Assembly: GCA_002492415.1 (NCBI GenBank)
Contig: DKYK01000068.1
Span: 1 to 14,916 of the forward strand
Length of the DNA: 14,916 nucleotides
Direction: 5' to 3'
DNA from: Christensenella sp. UBA7102
GTDB taxonomy: Bacteria; Bacillota; Clostridia; Christensenellales; UBA1750
Shown here: positions 14,368 to 14,916 of the stretch, piece by piece
How positions within the stretch are numbered: the first letter of the stretch is position 1
Layout: each line of letters begins with the position of its first letter
Program-made: the position numbers and the translations under genes
Notes under the pieces: generated by a model
Seen by the model: the letters and a program-made list of their open reading frames with translations, nothing else
Told to the model about the DNA's origin: nothing
Databases searched by the model: none

Positions 14368-14916
14368 TTACAGCTCCGCGAAGTACTTGATGGTACGAAC
14401 CATCTGAGAGGTGTAGGAGTTCTCGTTGTCGTACCAAGACACGACCTGTACCAAAGCAGTGTCGTCAGACAGCTTGGAAACCATGGTCTGCGTGGCATCG
14501 AACAGAGAGCCGTACTTCATGCCGATGACGTCGGAAGAAACGATGGGTTCCTCGGTGTAGCCGAAGGACTCAGAAGCGGCGGCCTTCATGGCGGCATTGA
14601 TGGCGTCCTTGGTCACGTCAGCACCCTTGACAACGGCAACCAGCAGCGTGGTGGAGCCAGTGCACACAGGCACGCGCTGAGCGGAGCCGATCAGCTTGCC
14701 GTTCAGTTCGGGGATAACCAGGCCGATGGCCTTGGCAGCGCCGGTGGAGTTGGGCACGATGTTCTGAGCGCCGGCACGGGCACGACGCAGGTCGCCCTTG
14801 CGGTGGGGGCCATCCAGAATCATCTGATCACCGGTGTAGGCATGCACGGTGGTCATGATACCGGACTCGATGGGGAACGCTTTGTTCAGCGCGTTAGCCA
14901 TGGGAGCCAGGCAGTT
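14368..14916 (-). CDS. gapA: Glyceraldehyde-3-phosphate dehydrogenase, C-terminal part
   Basis: The frame is open to the right edge, so only the last ~182 residues are present. The first visible residues, NCLAPMANAL, directly follow the catalytic cysteine motif (SCTTNC), so the nucleotide-binding half and the catalytic Cys itself lie outside the window. The catalytic domain is clear: TTVHAYTGDQ with the active-site histidine region, RRARAGAQNIVPNSTGAAKA, LIGSAQRVPV, TGSTT, SLFDATQT and WYDNENSY near the end. The enzyme oxidises glyceraldehyde 3-phosphate in glycolysis using NAD and phosphate. PVCTGS replaces the common PTPTGS, a small variation. An in-frame ATG at 14901 is internal and not the true start. 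Confidence 0.97.
   Translation of the reverse strand, partial: NCLAPMANALNKAFPIESGIMTTVHAYTGDQMILDGPHRKGDLRRARAGAQNIVPNSTGAAKAIGLVIPELNGKLIGSAQRVPVCTGSTTLLVAVVKGADVTKDAINAAMKAAASESFGYTEEPIVSSDVIGMKYGSLFDATQTMVSKLSDDTALVQVVSWYDNENSYTSQMVRTIKYFAEL

Overview
The window looks like a chromosomal segment of a GC-rich, Gram-positive, probably gut-associated Clostridia species (Oscillospirales or Christensenellales type). This is inferred from strong GGAGG ribosome binding sites, Firmicutes-style lipoproteins, an SPKTG sortase-type anchor, DUF4428, TM2 and DUF6935-type proteins, and a clostridial GapA. The species cannot be named from this sequence. I see no rRNA, tRNA, CRISPR array or intact insertion sequence.

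Layout: (1) 43-1625, minus strand: a two-gene unit with an uncharacterised helical protein overlapping a membrane-anchored calcineurin-like phosphoesterase. (2) 1693-2469, plus strand: uppP, undecaprenyl-diphosphatase, divergent from unit 1 and with its own extended -10 promoter. (3) 2470-3073: about 600 bp of AT-richer sequence with a long near-perfect hairpin, a possible decayed small ORF and a plus-strand terminator-like stem. (4) 3074-10129, minus strand: a run of eight genes: a small unknown protein, a sortase-type miniprotein, a zinc-ribbon membrane protein, two large lipoproteins, a DUF6935-like protein, a DUF4428 zinc-ribbon protein and a TM2 membrane protein. The last six are spaced only 13-31 bp apart and probably form one operon. 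(5) 10226-13922, minus strand: a compact signalling operon with its own promoter and terminator. It encodes a multi-pass 7TM-type sensor with a degenerate kinase region, a complete histidine kinase and a NarL/LuxR-type response regulator. (6) 13861-14367: intergenic DNA with the operon promoter, two minus-strand hairpin terminators and a decayed-looking reading frame. (7) 14368-14916, minus strand: the C-terminal part of gapA, running off the right edge.

The most interesting content is the pairing of regions 4 and 5. A cell-envelope gene set of unknown function, with cytosolic zinc-ribbon proteins, a bitopic zinc-ribbon receptor, surface lipoproteins and a sortase-type miniprotein, lies directly downstream of a three-component signalling operon whose first gene appears to be a pseudokinase sensor. 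An inverted repeat sits between the signalling terminator and the promoter-like TATAAT of the envelope set. A regulatory link is a hypothesis only.
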